A stretch of 64,000 bases of DNA from a bacterium ADurb.Bin236. GTDB taxonomy: Bacteria; UBP15; UBA6099. Where the stretch lies: contig MWCD01000009.1 of assembly GCA_002069885.1 (NCBI GenBank), positions 1-64,000 of the forward strand. The letters are read 5' to 3'. The position numbers and the translations under genes are program-made. How positions within the stretch are numbered: the first letter of the stretch is position 1; every line of letters starts with the position of its first letter. Shown here piece by piece: positions 20,503 to 30,326 of the stretch. The notes beneath the pieces are model-generated. The model saw only the letters and a list, made by a program, of their open reading frames with translations. It did no database searches and was not told the DNA's origin.

Positions 20503-21316
20503 CAACGTCCGCGTCGGCGCTTCCGGCTTCAGTTTCAAGGACTGGCGCGGCCCTTTCTACCCGGAATCCATCTCCGCGTCCCGGATGCTCGAGTATTACT
20601 CCGGCTTCTTCGACGCGGTGGAAATCAATTCCTCGTATTACAGGATGCCGACGGCGCGGATGTTCGCCGGGATGGTTCGCGCCACCGACCCGGATTTCGG
20701 CTTCGTCGTCAAACTCCATGCGTCGATGACGCACGGCCGCGACGGCTCGGCGTTTCCGTTTGCCGACTTCGCCGAAGCCCTGCGCCCTCTTGAGGAAAGC
20801 GGCAGGCTTCTCGGCCTGCTGGCGCAGTTCCCTTACGAGTTCCGCCGCTCGGACGACAACCTTTCATACCTCCGCCTCGCAAGAAGCAGGCTGGAAAGAT
20901 TTCCCTTTTTCGCCGAGTTCAGGCATGATTCATGGCTGGGGCCGGAGACGTTTGAGGAGTTGAGAGAGATGCGGGCGGGGTGGTGCAGCGTTGACGAACC
21001 GCAACTAAAGGGGCTGATGCCCCCGGTCGCCGAGGCCACCGCTCCCGCTGCCTACGTCCGATTCCACGGCCGCAACTCCGCCGACTGGTGGACTCCGCGC
21101 CCCGGCTCGGACAGGTATCTATACGACTATTCTGAGCGCGAACTGCTCGAATGGGTCCCTAAGATCGAGTCGCTTTCGGCGCGCTGTGAAAGCGTGCTGA
21201 TGTTCTTCAATAACTGCCACTTCGGCAACGCGCCGAAGAACGCTAAAGAAATGAAAAAATTGCTCGGACTCCCCGTCGCGAGAGCGCGCAGGGGCGGAGA
21301 GCTTGAATTCGATTGA
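20489..21316 (+). CDS. DUF72 family protein
   Basis: 275 aa, TIM-barrel DUF72 family. Recognised by VRVGASGFSFKDWRGPFYP at the N-terminus, FFDAVEINSSYYRMP (about residues 42-56), the aromatic-rich PFFAEFRHDSWL (about 138) and VRFHGRN (about 190), ending with FFNNCHFGNAPKNAKEM. No biochemical function is established for the family. The GTG start lies within pcm and the last codons overlap the mfd ORF, so pcm, this gene and mfd are probably co-transcribed. Confidence 0.9.
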   Translation: MAAFDNVRVGASGFSFKDWRGPFYPESISASRMLEYYSGFFDAVEINSSYYRMPTARMFAGMVRATDPDFGFVVKLHASMTHGRDGSAFPFADFAEALRPLEESGRLLGLLAQFPYEFRRSDDNLSYLRLARSRLERFPFFAEFRHDSWLGPETFEELREMRAGWCSVDEPQLKGLMPPVAEATAPAAYVRFHGRNSADWWTPRPGSDRYLYDYSERELLEWVPKIESLSARCESVLMFFNNCHFGNAPKNAKEMKKLLGLPVARARRGGELEFD

Positions 21317-24300
21317 GGGCTGTTTCCGCCGTGAGCCTGCTGGACAGATTCAGAGAAAACGATAGCGTGTCTCGCGCTCTGACCGAGGCGTCGAGAGGCG
21401 CGGGGGTCTCCGTTTCTCCGCTAGACGGCGTCGCGCTTCTGCTGTTCTGCGCCGCGCTCGCGGACGACTGCGGCGGCGATATCGCAACGACGCTGCCGGA
21501 CGAGGACTCGGTGGCCCTGTTCGAGCGGGACATCTCCGGCCTGCTCGAACAGTCCGGCCTTGAGGGCCGCTGGGACATCGTCGCGTTTCCGGACTACGAT
21601 GTGTGCGAGATAGACACCGCGCCGGACTCTCTGCGCCGCCGCCGCGCGGCCCGCGTCAGGGCATTGCGCGCTATCTACGCCCCTCGCCTGAACGGGCCGC
21701 GCCTGTGGCTCGTTTCCACGGAAGACGCGCTGCGGCGGAAAACCATGCCCGCCGCCCGGTTCGCCGAACTGACCGCCGTGTTGCGGGAAGGCGACTCGTG
21801 GCCGATGGAGGAACTTGTCGGCGCGCTCGTCGCCGCCGGCTATCAGCGCCGCCGCTCCGTCGAGCGAGAGGGCGAGTTCTGCGTCCGCGGCGGCGTCATT
21901 GACATCGCCCCGGCTCAGGGCGACTCCCCAGTCAGACTCGAAATGTCCGGCAACGCCATCGAGGAAATCCGCTCCCTCAACATGGAGACGCTTCGCTCCG
22001 GCGAACGGCTCCGCGAAGCGACCGCCTGCCCGTGCCACGAGATGGAGCCTGCCGGCGAGGACGCCTCTTTCGACTCCCTCCGCCGCGACCACCGCGCGCT
22101 CGCCGAGCGCCGCGCGTTCTTCGACGCCTCCATCCTCTATCCCGAAACTTTCGGATGCCTACGCGGGCCGGCGCGCCCGGACGCCTTCTCTATCCTCATG
22201 CGGGTGGACGCCCGCCGCGCCGCTGATGAAACCCGCCGCCGCCGCGAGGTCGCTTCCGTGTGGCTGCAACGCAACGAATTTACGGACACAGAGGAAATGG
22301 CCGCCGGGTTCTACGAAGCGGACGGAGGAACCATATCGCTTCCGTCAGTCTCTCTCGACCCCCCCGGCGCGCCCGCCGCAGGATTGCGGCTTCCTCTTAG
22401 CCCGCTGCCTCCGTTGCCAATCAGCCTCTCCGATATCGCCGCTCGCATCCGCGAGGAATCCGGCCGCGCGGACGTCTTCGTCATCTCAAAATACAGGGAC
22501 AGGCTCGAACGATACCTCGAAGACGAAGGGATAACGTCCGCCAACGTGATGAGCGGCGACCTCAGAGGCGGGTTCTCCATCGCGGGCGAGATGTCAGCCT
22601 TCACCGACGCCGAGATGTTCAGGCGCGCGCCCGCAGCTAAAAAACGCGCCGCAAGACCCTCCCGCCCCAAAGACCGCGCCCCCATCCTCGCCCCGGAGGA
22701 CATCAAGGAGGGCGACTACGTCGTGCACGTCGATCACGGCATCGGCCTGTACGCAGGCATCTGCCGCCGCCAGCTCGGCGACGGCCACGGCAAGGATTTT
22801 TTCAGAATCAAATACGCGCGCGGCGACGAATTGTTCGTCCCCGTCGAACAGATAGGCCGCATCGAAAAATACGTAGGCGGCGAGGCTGCTCTACCCCGCG
22901 TCTACCCGCTTCACTCCGGGCGCTGGGAGGCCGTCAAGCGCAGGGTGCGCAAGAAAGTCGAGGAACTCGCCGCACAGCTTTTTCGCCTGTACTCCGAACG
23001 CGAGAATGCTCCCGGCCACGCATTCTCAGGCGACAATATCTTCATACGCGAACTGGCGGCTTCGTTCCCATTCGAGGAAACAGCCGACCAGCAGCGCGCC
23101 ATCGAGGAGACTTTCAAGGATATGGAACGCTCCGCCCCTATGGACAGGCTGGTGTACGGCGACGTCGGGTACGGCAAAACCGAGGTAGCCGTCCGCGCCG
23201 CGTTCAAGGCCGCTCTCGATAAAAAACAGGTCGCCATCCTCGCCCCCACCACCATCCTCGCGCACCAGCACGCCGAAACTTTCCGCGAGCGCCTCTCGCG
23301 TTTCCCAGTCTCAGTCGAGGTCATCTCAAGATTCAGGTCCGCAAAAGAGCAGAAAGACATCCTCAAGCGGCTCGCCGCCGGGGAAATCGACATCGTCATC
23401 GGCACTCACAGGCTGCTTTCCAAAGACGTTCTCTTCAAGGACGCCGGGCTTCTGATAATCGACGAGGAACAGCGCTTCGGCGTCAAACACAAAGAAGCCC
23501 TCAAAATGCTGAAAAGCAACGTTGACGCGCTCACCCTCACCGCCACCCCCATCCCCCGCACCCTAAATATGTCAATGATCGGCCTGCGCGACATGAGCGT
23601 CATCGAGACGCCCCCCGAAGACCGCAAGGCCGCCCTCACTTTCGTCGAGGAATGGAACCGCGACTCCCTTTACGTCGCCGTCGGGCGCGAACTGGCGCGC
23701 CGCGGCCAAGTATATTTCGTCCACAACAACATCGAGACCATCTCCTCCGTCAAGGCCCTCCTCGACGAGATGTTCCCCGACGCGCGGACTGTCGTATGCC
23801 ACGGCAAAATGCCCGAAAAACAAATCAAATCAACAATGATAAGCTTCTACAACAATGAATACGACATCCTCGTCAGCACCACTATCATAGAAAACGGACT
23901 CGACATACCCAACGTCAACACGCTCGTCGTCAACGCCGCCGAAAACTTCGGCCTGTCGCAGTTGTACCAGTTGCGGGGGCGCGTCGGCAGGTCGTATAAA
24001 CAGGCCTACGCTTACTTTTTCCACTCGCCCGCCGAGTCGCTAAGCGGCAAAGCCCGCGCCCGCCTTGACGCCATCCGCGAGTTCGCCGAACTCGGCTCCG
24101 GTTTTAGGCTAGCCATGAAAGACCTCGAACTTCGCGGCGCAGGCAGCCTCCTCGGCGGCGAACAACACGGCTTCATCACCGAGGTCGGCTTCAACCTATA
24201 CTGCCAGATGCTCGCGGAAAGCGTCGATAAGTTTAAGGGCCTTCCCTCTCTTCGTCCCTCTCCCGTCGAAGTCGAACTCGCCGCCGATTCGTTCATCCCC

Positions 24301-24741
24301 GAAGACTACGTCGAAGACCCCGCCCAACGCGCGGCCTTCTACAAAAAGATTTCTTCATGCTCCTCGACGGACGCGCTCGATGAGGTCCTCGAAGAAATTA
24401 TCGAAAGCTGCGGCCCTGCCCCGGCCCCTCTCGCAAACTTCTTCGCCCAATCCAAAATCCGTCTCATCGCCCCGGATATCGGCGTGGACCGCGTGAAGAC
24501 ATACGCCTCCGGCGGCCTCACCGACATCACTTTCAGCGACGCCCCCTCGTTCAAAAAATTCCGCGAGGCCCCTTACCCTTCGGATATGTCGATTGAAGTC
24601 GTTTATCTCCCCGACCGCGTCCGCCTCATGCACGAAAATTTCCGCCCCTCCCACGCGATTCGCGAGATTATGAATTATATTATCACTGTGAAACTCGCCG
24701 CCGACCAAGAAATGGAAGGGCGCGACGGACTCGCGGACTGA
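21313..24741 (+). CDS. mfd: Transcription-repair coupling factor
   Basis: Up to 1142 aa. DNA translocase that removes stalled RNA polymerase and recruits UvrA. In order: a UvrB-homology N-terminal module (about 1-340), a CarD-like RNA polymerase interaction domain (GDYVVHVDHGIGLY, about 475), a RecG-like motor with Walker A DVGYGKTE (about 618), IIDEEQRFGV (about 716), TATPIPRTLNMSMIG (about 740) and QLRGRVGRS, then ELRGAGSLLGGEQHGF and the C-terminal regulatory domain. Starts at TTG 21313 or GTG 21331 are both possible, and the second also gives a sensible N-terminus (MSLLDRFREN). Confidence 0.96.
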   Translation: MRAVSAVSLLDRFRENDSVSRALTEASRGAGVSVSPLDGVALLLFCAALADDCGGDIATTLPDEDSVALFERDISGLLEQSGLEGRWDIVAFPDYDVCEIDTAPDSLRRRRAARVRALRAIYAPRLNGPRLWLVSTEDALRRKTMPAARFAELTAVLREGDSWPMEELVGALVAAGYQRRRSVEREGEFCVRGGVIDIAPAQGDSPVRLEMSGNAIEEIRSLNMETLRSGERLREATACPCHEMEPAGEDASFDSLRRDHRALAERRAFFDASILYPETFGCLRGPARPDAFSILMRVDARRAADETRRRREVASVWLQRNEFTDTEEMAAGFYEADGGTISLPSVSLDPPGAPAAGLRLPLSPLPPLPISLSDIAARIREESGRADVFVISKYRDRLERYLEDEGITSANVMSGDLRGGFSIAGEMSAFTDAEMFRRAPAAKKRAARPSRPKDRAPILAPEDIKEGDYVVHVDHGIGLYAGICRRQLGDGHGKDFFRIKYARGDELFVPVEQIGRIEKYVGGEAALPRVYPLHSGRWEAVKRRVRKKVEELAAQLFRLYSERENAPGHAFSGDNIFIRELAASFPFEETADQQRAIEETFKDMERSAPMDRLVYGDVGYGKTEVAVRAAFKAALDKKQVAILAPTTILAHQHAETFRERLSRFPVSVEVISRFRSAKEQKDILKRLAAGEIDIVIGTHRLLSKDVLFKDAGLLIIDEEQRFGVKHKEALKMLKSNVDALTLTATPIPRTLNMSMIGLRDMSVIETPPEDRKAALTFVEEWNRDSLYVAVGRELARRGQVYFVHNNIETISSVKALLDEMFPDARTVVCHGKMPEKQIKSTMISFYNNEYDILVSTTIIENGLDIPNVNTLVVNAAENFGLSQLYQLRGRVGRSYKQAYAYFFHSPAESLSGKARARLDAIREFAELGSGFRLAMKDLELRGAGSLLGGEQHGFITEVGFNLYCQMLAESVDKFKGLPSLRPSPVEVELAADSFIPEDYVEDPAQRAAFYKKISSCSSTDALDEVLEEIIESCGPAPAPLANFFAQSKIRLIAPDIGVDRVKTYASGGLTDITFSDAPSFKKFREAPYPSDMSIEVVYLPDRVRLMHENFRPSHAIREIMNYIITVKLAADQEMEGRDGLAD

Positions 24742-24805
24742 CCGCGTTTTGCCACGCGCTTTCATTATTCGCGAGATATCAACCCGCTCTCCGGAGGTCT
24801 TCTCG

Positions 24806-25405
24806 ATGATGACAAAAAAACAAGTCCGCGAACAGGTATCCGCCGCGCGCGACGCCCTCTCTCATAGCCGGCTTGCCGCCCTAAGCTCCTCTGTCGAACG
24901 CCGCCTGTTCGACTTCCACCCTTTCGCCTCTTGCTCGTTCCCTTTGTTCTTCGTTTCGTTCCGCAGCGAAGTCCTCACCGAAGGCATGATAAAAAAATCC
25001 CTCTCCTCCGGCAAACGCGTCGCCGTTCCAGTCACGAAAATCAAAGAGCGCGAGCTTGTTCCATCGGAACTGAAAGATTTCGACGCCGAACTTGCGGAAG
25101 GCGCATATGGCGTCCCTGAGCCTAAACCTGAATTCATGCGCCCTGTTTCCCCTCTGGAACTCGACTTTGTGGCCATGCCCGGACTCGCGTTCGACCGCTC
25201 CGGCAACCGCCTCGGCTACGGCGGCGGCTTCTACGACAGATTCGTCTCCCGCCTCCGCCCCGGCGTCCCCCTCGTCGCTCTCGCTTTCTCTTTTCAGCTT
25301 CTCGACTCCGTCCCGACCGGCGAACACGACAGAAAAATCGACGCCATCGTCACCGACTCCGAAACCATAGTCTTCAACCCCCACATTAGCGTTTTTAGGA
25401 AATAA
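24806..25405 (+). CDS. 5-formyltetrahydrofolate cyclo-ligase
   Basis: 199 aa. ATP-dependent conversion of 5-formyl-THF to 5,10-methenyl-THF in one-carbon metabolism. The family signature LGYGGGFYDRF (about residues 136-146) is present, with MTKKQVREQVSAARDALS at the N-terminus and the ATP-site FRSEVLTEGMI region. GGAGG at 24793-24797 is 8 bases from the ATG at 24806, so the longer frame from 24749 is not used. It is convergent with the cytochrome gene, with a palindromic repeat between them. Confidence 0.92.
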   Translation: MMTKKQVREQVSAARDALSHSRLAALSSSVERRLFDFHPFASCSFPLFFVSFRSEVLTEGMIKKSLSSGKRVAVPVTKIKERELVPSELKDFDAELAEGAYGVPEPKPEFMRPVSPLELDFVAMPGLAFDRSGNRLGYGGGFYDRFVSRLRPGVPLVALAFSFQLLDSVPTGEHDRKIDAIVTDSETIVFNPHISVFRK

Positions 25406-25502
25406 AAACGGTTTTTCCAGCGCAGATGCGCGTTCGGTCGCGGCAAATGACACATATTGCGTATCAGCTATTTACAAACAAAAATAAAAAGTTTTGGAAA
25501 GG

Positions 25503-25542
25503 GGTTTGGGGGACAACCCTTTTCAAAGGGTTTCCCCCAACC
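25503..25542. terminator. Palindromic repeat, likely bidirectional terminator
   Basis: An imperfect palindrome of the GGTTTGGGGGA...TCCCCCAACC type with inner ACCCTTTTCAAAGGGT pairing, in a T/A-rich setting between two converging genes. It resembles palindromes found at intergenic ends in many bacteria. Confidence 0.5.
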
Positions 25543-25604
25543 GCCGCAGGCGGCAGCCATTCTTTGTATTCCTTGTTTGCTCTTTCCTTATCCTTCTTTT
25601 CTTC

Positions 25605-26777
25605 CTACGATTTGATCGCCAAAGACACGCCGGACGCGATGCTGAAAAGATAAATTATGGTTGCTGAAATAGTTGCCGCAAAATGAAGATGTTTCATGCC
25701 CGCAGGCGCTTTTCCACGCGCAAGGCGAAGCCCCGCGATTCCCCCGATAAGGTACAAAGACGCCACCGCCGCGCCCGCGATAAAATGCGGGCCGGGAGCG
25801 CCGAACCCGTCCAGCGCGTAGATAAGCAGCCCTCCGCCAAATCCGGCAAGCGTTATCACAACATACAGCTTCCCTCTGAACACATGCTTTTTCCAATCAA
25901 ACTTAATAGAGGCCGCCGCAGTTTTGTATCTGCGCTTAACCCCGGTCGCAACCACATAAATACCCAACAAGAGAAAAGAAACGAACATCGCCGCCCCGTG
26001 CGAAACCTTCATCGCTTTGGGCGCGCCTCCGCCCCCCGTGAAACCTGCCGCCGCTGCCGCCCCGGCGTCCTCCCGTTCCCCTTCGCTTTTCTTTTCAGAC
26101 TCCTTTTTTTCCATCTCTTCCACCGCCGCGCCGACCGCTTTGAGGTCCTCGCCGGACAACAATTTCTTTATCCGCGCCGACTCTGCGTCAGTTATGAATC
26201 CGGGATTCTTCGCCCTCATCCTCTCGATCACAGCCGACCGCTTTTCAGCAGTCTTGCCCGGAAAATATTCAACCGCTTTTTTCCACCCGTGGCACGACCC
26301 GCATTTATCCCTGAACAGCCTGATATCCTCCGGCGCAAACGCGGCCGCCTCAGTCGCCTTCTTGTCCGCCGAATCTTTCGCTTTTCCCTTTGAGGTCTTC
26401 TGTTTTGCTGTTGATGATTTGCTTGGCGAAGGCTCGGCTCCTGTCTTCCTATCAAGCGTTTCCACCGCCGCGCCGACCGCCTTGAGGTTATCTCCGGATA
26501 ACAATTTCTTTATCCGCGCCGACTCCGCGTCCGTTATGAATCCGGGCTTTTTCGCCCTCATCCTCTCGATCACGGCCGACCGCTTTTCAGCGGTCTTGCC
26601 CGGAAAATAATCAACAGCTTTTTTCCACCCGTGGCACGATCCGCATTTGTCTCTGAACAGCCTGACATCCTCCGGCGCAAACGGCGACGGCTCAGGCGCG
26701 GCGGCAGACCCCGCCGCAAACGATACTAAGACCGCCCCGATAAGAAAACACAATAATCCGATTACCGTCTTTTTCAT
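25605..26777 (-). CDS. Duplicated mono-heme c domains fused to a four-helix membrane domain
   Basis: 390 aa. Signal peptide or anchor (about 5-27) is followed by two near-identical units (about residues 33-106 and 147-220). Each has one CGSCH heme-c site (Cys45-His49 and Cys159-His163) and the same downstream helix around EKRSAVIERMRAK. They are joined by a Lys/Ser/Thr-rich linker. After a second charged linker come four hydrophobic helices (about 270-390) with His residues (SHGAAMF, GPHFIAG, KHLHFAA), suggesting b-heme ligation as in cytochrome b561-like domains. I infer electron transfer between periplasm and membrane. The two units are also very similar at DNA level (342-bp period), so the duplication is recent. 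Confidence 0.75.
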   Translation of the reverse strand: MKKTVIGLLCFLIGAVLVSFAAGSAAAPEPSPFAPEDVRLFRDKCGSCHGWKKAVDYFPGKTAEKRSAVIERMRAKKPGFITDAESARIKKLLSGDNLKAVGAAVETLDRKTGAEPSPSKSSTAKQKTSKGKAKDSADKKATEAAAFAPEDIRLFRDKCGSCHGWKKAVEYFPGKTAEKRSAVIERMRAKNPGFITDAESARIKKLLSGEDLKAVGAAVEEMEKKESEKKSEGEREDAGAAAAAGFTGGGGAPKAMKVSHGAAMFVSFLLLGIYVVATGVKRRYKTAAASIKFDWKKHVFRGKLYVVITLAGFGGGLLIYALDGFGAPGPHFIAGAAVASLYLIGGIAGLRLARGKAPAGMKHLHFAATISATIIYLFSIASGVSLAIKS

Positions 26778-27078
26778 GCCGAACCTCCATGTTAATCGAA
26801 AGATATCGCCATACGCGACGCCTTATCGCCAAACAAACGCGCGAAGACTTTTGTTCCCAGCATCATCTTGCTCAACTCAGGCCGACTTGGGAAACGTTCA
26901 ACAATTTATCCCGAATCCGGGTTCAAACAATAGAAATAGGACTTTATGACTTAAGATTTGAAAATGATGGATAGAAAACATGTCATACTTGAAAAAACAA
27001 ACCGGGATGTCCGCGTCATGCACATGCGCCGCGCGTCCAAAGGGTGGACGGACGCCGCCCGCGCGGCTCTTTTCTCTC
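26778..27078. other. Intergenic region without a gene
   Basis: Gap between the start of the duplicated cytochrome gene and the end of the next minus-strand gene. The cytochrome Shine-Dalgarno (GGAGG on the minus strand, just above 26784) is visible. No other element was found. Confidence 0.4.
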
Positions 27079-27342
27079 TCACCCTGTGGCCGTGAACAAT
27101 TCCTTCAACGGCTTGTATAAAAAATGCGCCGGATTCAGTTTGTACATCTTCAATCGGCCCTCTTTGTAGAAATGAACTAGCCCGAACTCCACGAGAGAGC
27201 TTATCTGCCGGTTCACTTCGGACACCGACGAGCCGCACATCTCGGCCAACTCTTTCTCAAAATAACTGTCTTTTTCTTTCTTAAATAATGTATAAAGAAT
27301 TCTTACCTTTGTTTTGCTTCCGAGAACTTCTTCAAGAAACAT
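27079..27342 (-). CDS. Winged-helix transcriptional regulator, small
   Basis: 87 aa. Reads as an ArsR-like winged helix: MFLEEVLGSKTKVRIL at the N-terminus, a helix-turn-helix in ELAEMCGSSVSEVNRQISSL, and a wing in FGLVHFYKEGRLKMYKLN. No metal-binding Cys pair is seen. GGGAGG lies 6-7 bases ahead of this ATG, so the in-frame extension to 27513 is rejected. A resemblance to winged-helix proteins paired with small nucleotidyltransferases is possible, but no partner is adjacent. Confidence 0.7.
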   Translation of the reverse strand: MFLEEVLGSKTKVRILYTLFKKEKDSYFEKELAEMCGSSVSEVNRQISSLVEFGLVHFYKEGRLKMYKLNPAHFLYKPLKELFTATG

Positions 27343-27859
27343 TTTAAGCCTCCCGACCCTTCGAAATACGACGGTTATTGCCAGAGCACAACATTTACAT
27401 TTTATGCGATAATACCCGCAAGTCAAGACCGAGGCAAAAGGGAACATCGTCGCTAGATATATGACGGCTCTTTCGCGCCCAAATAAATTTTGATGAGTTT
27501 GCGCAGAAAACATTTATTCAAAAACAGATTTCCTTAGCTCCTCTTTCAAAAGACTTTTAATCTACAAATATTTATGATTTTTCTAAACGAAATCGGCTAG
27601 TTCATTTAGGTTTACAACATACGTTTATATGGTAAATCTCAATAACGTCAAAAATGAATTGCATCAAACGATTTGTAGGAGAGATCTCAGCGTGTTAATT
27701 TCATTGCTTAGAATATTGCCTATACTCGCCCACGCTTTTATATATATGCGAAAAGAAGAATAAGAAATCGAATCCGATGGTGATAGAGACACTCATAAAT
27801 CACAATAATAATGATAAATATAATAAAATTTGCAATACACAATTATTATTCTGACTCTA
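27343..27859. other. AT-rich intergenic region without a gene
   Basis: Over 500 bases between divergently arranged small regulators, much richer in A/T than the core. No tRNA, terminator or convincing ORF was found. Base composition suggests acquired or decaying sequence. Confidence 0.4.
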
Positions 27860-27887
27860 TTGACATCAATATGCCAAAAGGTATATC
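27860..27887 (+). promoter_or_regulatory. Likely sigma-70 promoter for the HTH gene
   Basis: TTGACA (27860-27865), a 16-base spacer and TATATC (27882-27887), ending 22 bases before the GTG start at 27910. Confidence 0.55.
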
Positions 27888-27909
27888 ATCTCATTAACTA
27901 TAGGCAATC

Positions 27910-28164
27910 GTGGGTACACTGATGCAGGAAAAATACAACACCAAGCAAGTCGCCGATTTGCTCAATATCGATAAGTCCACTCTCCTGCGGTGGATCAGAC
28001 AGGGAAAAATCCCTGATGTAAAACAACGGGACGGCCGCAATTGGAGGGTTTGGCTGAGAGAGGACATCGATAATGTGAGAGGGTATCACGACAAAATTCA
28101 CCAGCTCTCATTCAATCTGTCGGCTGAAAATGCAGCGGGCGCACTCTCTGAAGATATTGACTAA
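27910..28164 (+). CDS. MerR/excisionase-type helix-turn-helix protein
   Basis: 84 aa. The HTH KYNTKQVADLLNIDKSTLLRWIRQGKIP and following RDGRNWRVWLREDI (about residues 8-55) match the MerR-like/excisionase DNA-binding fold; no effector domain follows. The start is GTG at 27910 or ATG at 27922 (four codons later); neither has a strong Shine-Dalgarno. It stands alone 400 bases before ftsZ. It could be a recombination directionality factor left by an element or a small local regulator. Confidence 0.7.
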   Translation: MGTLMQEKYNTKQVADLLNIDKSTLLRWIRQGKIPDVKQRDGRNWRVWLREDIDNVRGYHDKIHQLSFNLSAENAAGALSEDID

Positions 28165-28567
28165 TAATAAACCGCAATAAGAAACAAAAAAGAACTTTAA
28201 CGACAATCATAAGAGATAGAGAAAAAAGACAAAAAGTTACAGGACATCGCTAAAGAAAGAATCTAAAAGATATGTCAAGGGATTAGAAAGCATCAAAAAG
28301 TATAAAATTAAAAAGAGCCAAAAAAGACGATGTGGCTAAAACAGACATATATTTAGACAAAACGAATGGAAAACGGCAGAAAAGAAGGGATTTGGGAGTG
28401 AAAAAGAGGTCCGCGCAGAGAGCGGATAAAGAGTTCAAAATCGGATTGAAACCGATTTTTGTACAAGTTTATAGATGTTTTGTGTAATAGAGTTGATATG
28501 GAAAATAGGCTTCGGAAAGCTCGAAGCTGAAAAATAAAAATAGAAGGCATTAGTTAAGGGGGAAAAA
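28165..28567 (+). promoter_or_regulatory. A-rich ftsZ upstream region with a possible promoter
   Basis: About 400 purine-rich bases with no gene. TTGAAA (28446-28451) and TTATAG (28469-28474), 17 bases apart, are a plausible ftsZ promoter. GGGGG ends 6 bases before the ATG. Confidence 0.4.
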
Positions 28568-29665
28568 ATGACAGAAACCTTCAATCCGGAAGTCGATCGA
28601 TTTGCCCGGATCCGAGTAATCGGAGTGGGCGGCGGAGGCAGCAACGCTGTGTCCCGGATGATAGAGCACGGCCTCCGGGGCGTGGATTTCATCATCGTGA
28701 ACACAGACGCGCAGGCGCTGGTTGCCTCAAAAGTGCGCACCAAGATACAAATAGGCCCGAAAACAACGGGCGGCCTCGGCGCAGGCTCTGATCCCGGTAT
28801 CGGTTTGCTAGCCGCAAAGGAAAGCAGTCACGAGATCGAAAAGGAGCTTGAAGGATCAGACATGGTCTTTGTGACTGTCGGAACAGGCGGCGGAACAGGG
28901 ACCGGCGCGGCTCCCATCGTGGCTGAAATTGCCAAGGACCTCGGCGCGCTCGTCGTCGGCGTTATCACCAAACCCTTCTCTTTCGAAGGCAGACAGAGAA
29001 GAATGGTGGCCGAAGAAGGCGCGGCGGTTCTCAAGAGCAAAGTTGATGCCTTGATCACAATCCCTAACGACAGGATTCTTCAGGTGGTCGGCCCGGAAAC
29101 GACTATTAAAGATGCTTTTAAGAGAGCGGATGACGTTCTAAGACAGGGCGTGCAGGGGATCTCCGACCTGATAACGATTCCCGGAGACATAAATGTGGAC
29201 TTTGCGGATGTCAGAACGATAATGTCCAGCGCCGGTTCTGCTCTCATAGGCATTGGAATGGGCAAAGGCGAGCATAGAGCGGTCGAGGCTGCCGAGAACG
29301 CCATGACCAGCCCGTTGCTCGAGAACACGATAGAAGGCGCTCAGGGCCTGCTCGTCAACGTCACCGGCGGCAGGGATATGACTCTGCACGAGGCGAACGC
29401 CGCTGCAGAGATAATAAGCAATGCCGCAGATGAGAATGCCAACATAATTTTCGGAACCGCCATAGACGAAAGCGTGGAAGGCGTCATCAGGGTCACCGTA
29501 GTTGCGACTGGGTTCGGCGAAGCCGCCAGATCTGTCGTATCAACGGATGAATCTGCATGGGAACGGCAAAAACGCGAAAAAACCGTCAGGGAAACGCACA
29601 AAAGCACACAGTACGGCTCTGACAGCGTTGACATCCCGCCGTTCCTCAGAGAGAGTGGCATTTAA
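28568..29665 (+). CDS. ftsZ: Cell division protein FtsZ
   Basis: 365 aa. Tubulin-like GTPase that builds the division ring. Nucleotide-binding [10 protein letters not shown] (about residues 18-27), the tubulin signature [12 protein letters not shown] (about 104-115), the T7 catalytic loop [11 protein letters not shown] (about 209-219) and a C-terminal tail ending [11 protein letters not shown], which matches the conserved peptide that binds FtsA/ZipA. The linker is short (about 30-40 residues). It is not in a dcw cluster: no ftsA, ftsQ or mur gene is adjacent. A strong terminator follows. Confidence 0.97.
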   Translation: MTETFNPEVDRFARIRVIGVGGGGSNAVSRMIEHGLRGVDFIIVNTDAQALVASKVRTKIQIGPKTTGGLGAGSDPGIGLLAAKESSHEIEKELEGSDMVFVTVGTGGGTGTGAAPIVAEIAKDLGALVVGVITKPFSFEGRQRRMVAEEGAAVLKSKVDALITIPNDRILQVVGPETTIKDAFKRADDVLRQGVQGISDLITIPGDINVDFADVRTIMSSAGSALIGIGMGKGEHRAVEAAENAMTSPLLENTIEGAQGLLVNVTGGRDMTLHEANAAAEIISNAADENANIIFGTAIDESVEGVIRVTVVATGFGEAARSVVSTDESAWERQKREKTVRETHKSTQYGSDSVDIPPFLRESGI

Positions 29666-29709
29666 TATGATTTGACGCGTTTTTTTAACTCTTTTTCTCC
29701 TTCTCCCTT

Positions 29710-29746
29710 GCCGCCGACTTAGTACAAGCCGGCGGCCTTCTTTTTT
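29710..29746 (+). terminator. Rho-independent terminator of ftsZ
   Basis: GCCGCCG (29710-29716) pairs with CGGCGGC (29730-29736) across a 13-base loop, followed by CTTCTTTTTT. Confidence 0.85.
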
Positions 29747-30326
29747 GTGTTTTGTTTATTTACATTCCGCTTGTAACACGAAGCGCTTGTTTTTTAATGT
29801 TTCATATCCTTTCGGGCGTTCATCGGCGGCTTCGCTCGAAAATTCAAATATCTTCTTTAATAAATGCTTTCTCAATATATCTACAATCAAAAACACGCCT
29901 CGTTTTATATGCTCCGTCTCGTGTATCTGAAAGTTTTCTGAGAGAGATTGAAACAGGTTCTCTTTACGGACATGTGAGTCGGACAGAAATAATCATCATC
30001 TGTGACAGGGTAAAATCACACCAGAACAGAACTAGCGCTTTTTTATATTTTGAGAGAGCTTAAACTGAAAGGCAGCTTTTTTTGAGGCAAAGAGATGAAA
30101 AAAGGAAAAAGCTGTCATGTCTTGTGATTAGTTAAAACACGGCGGCATTAAAGCGCTAAAAAACACGATTTGTTTAACAGTTAAAAGAGAACGCAAGTAA
30201 TTGACTAGCGAAAAGACATGGCGCAACGCGCAATGGCCGCGAAAAACGCGCCGTATAAAAGGAAATAATAAAACGGACACGGTAACGCACGGCGCGGTTT
30301 TAGGGCAGAAAGGTGTTGTTATGGAG
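29747..30326. other. AT-rich intergenic region without a gene
   Basis: Almost 600 bases between ftsZ and the convergent ModE-like gene. Short ORFs here (for example 29745-29930) have no ribosome binding site and odd composition. No RNA gene was recognised. Confidence 0.4.

Noticed and set aside
27079-28164. Toxin-antitoxin pair made of the two small HTH genes
   Set aside because: They are divergent, more than 500 bp apart and neither has a toxin-like partner.
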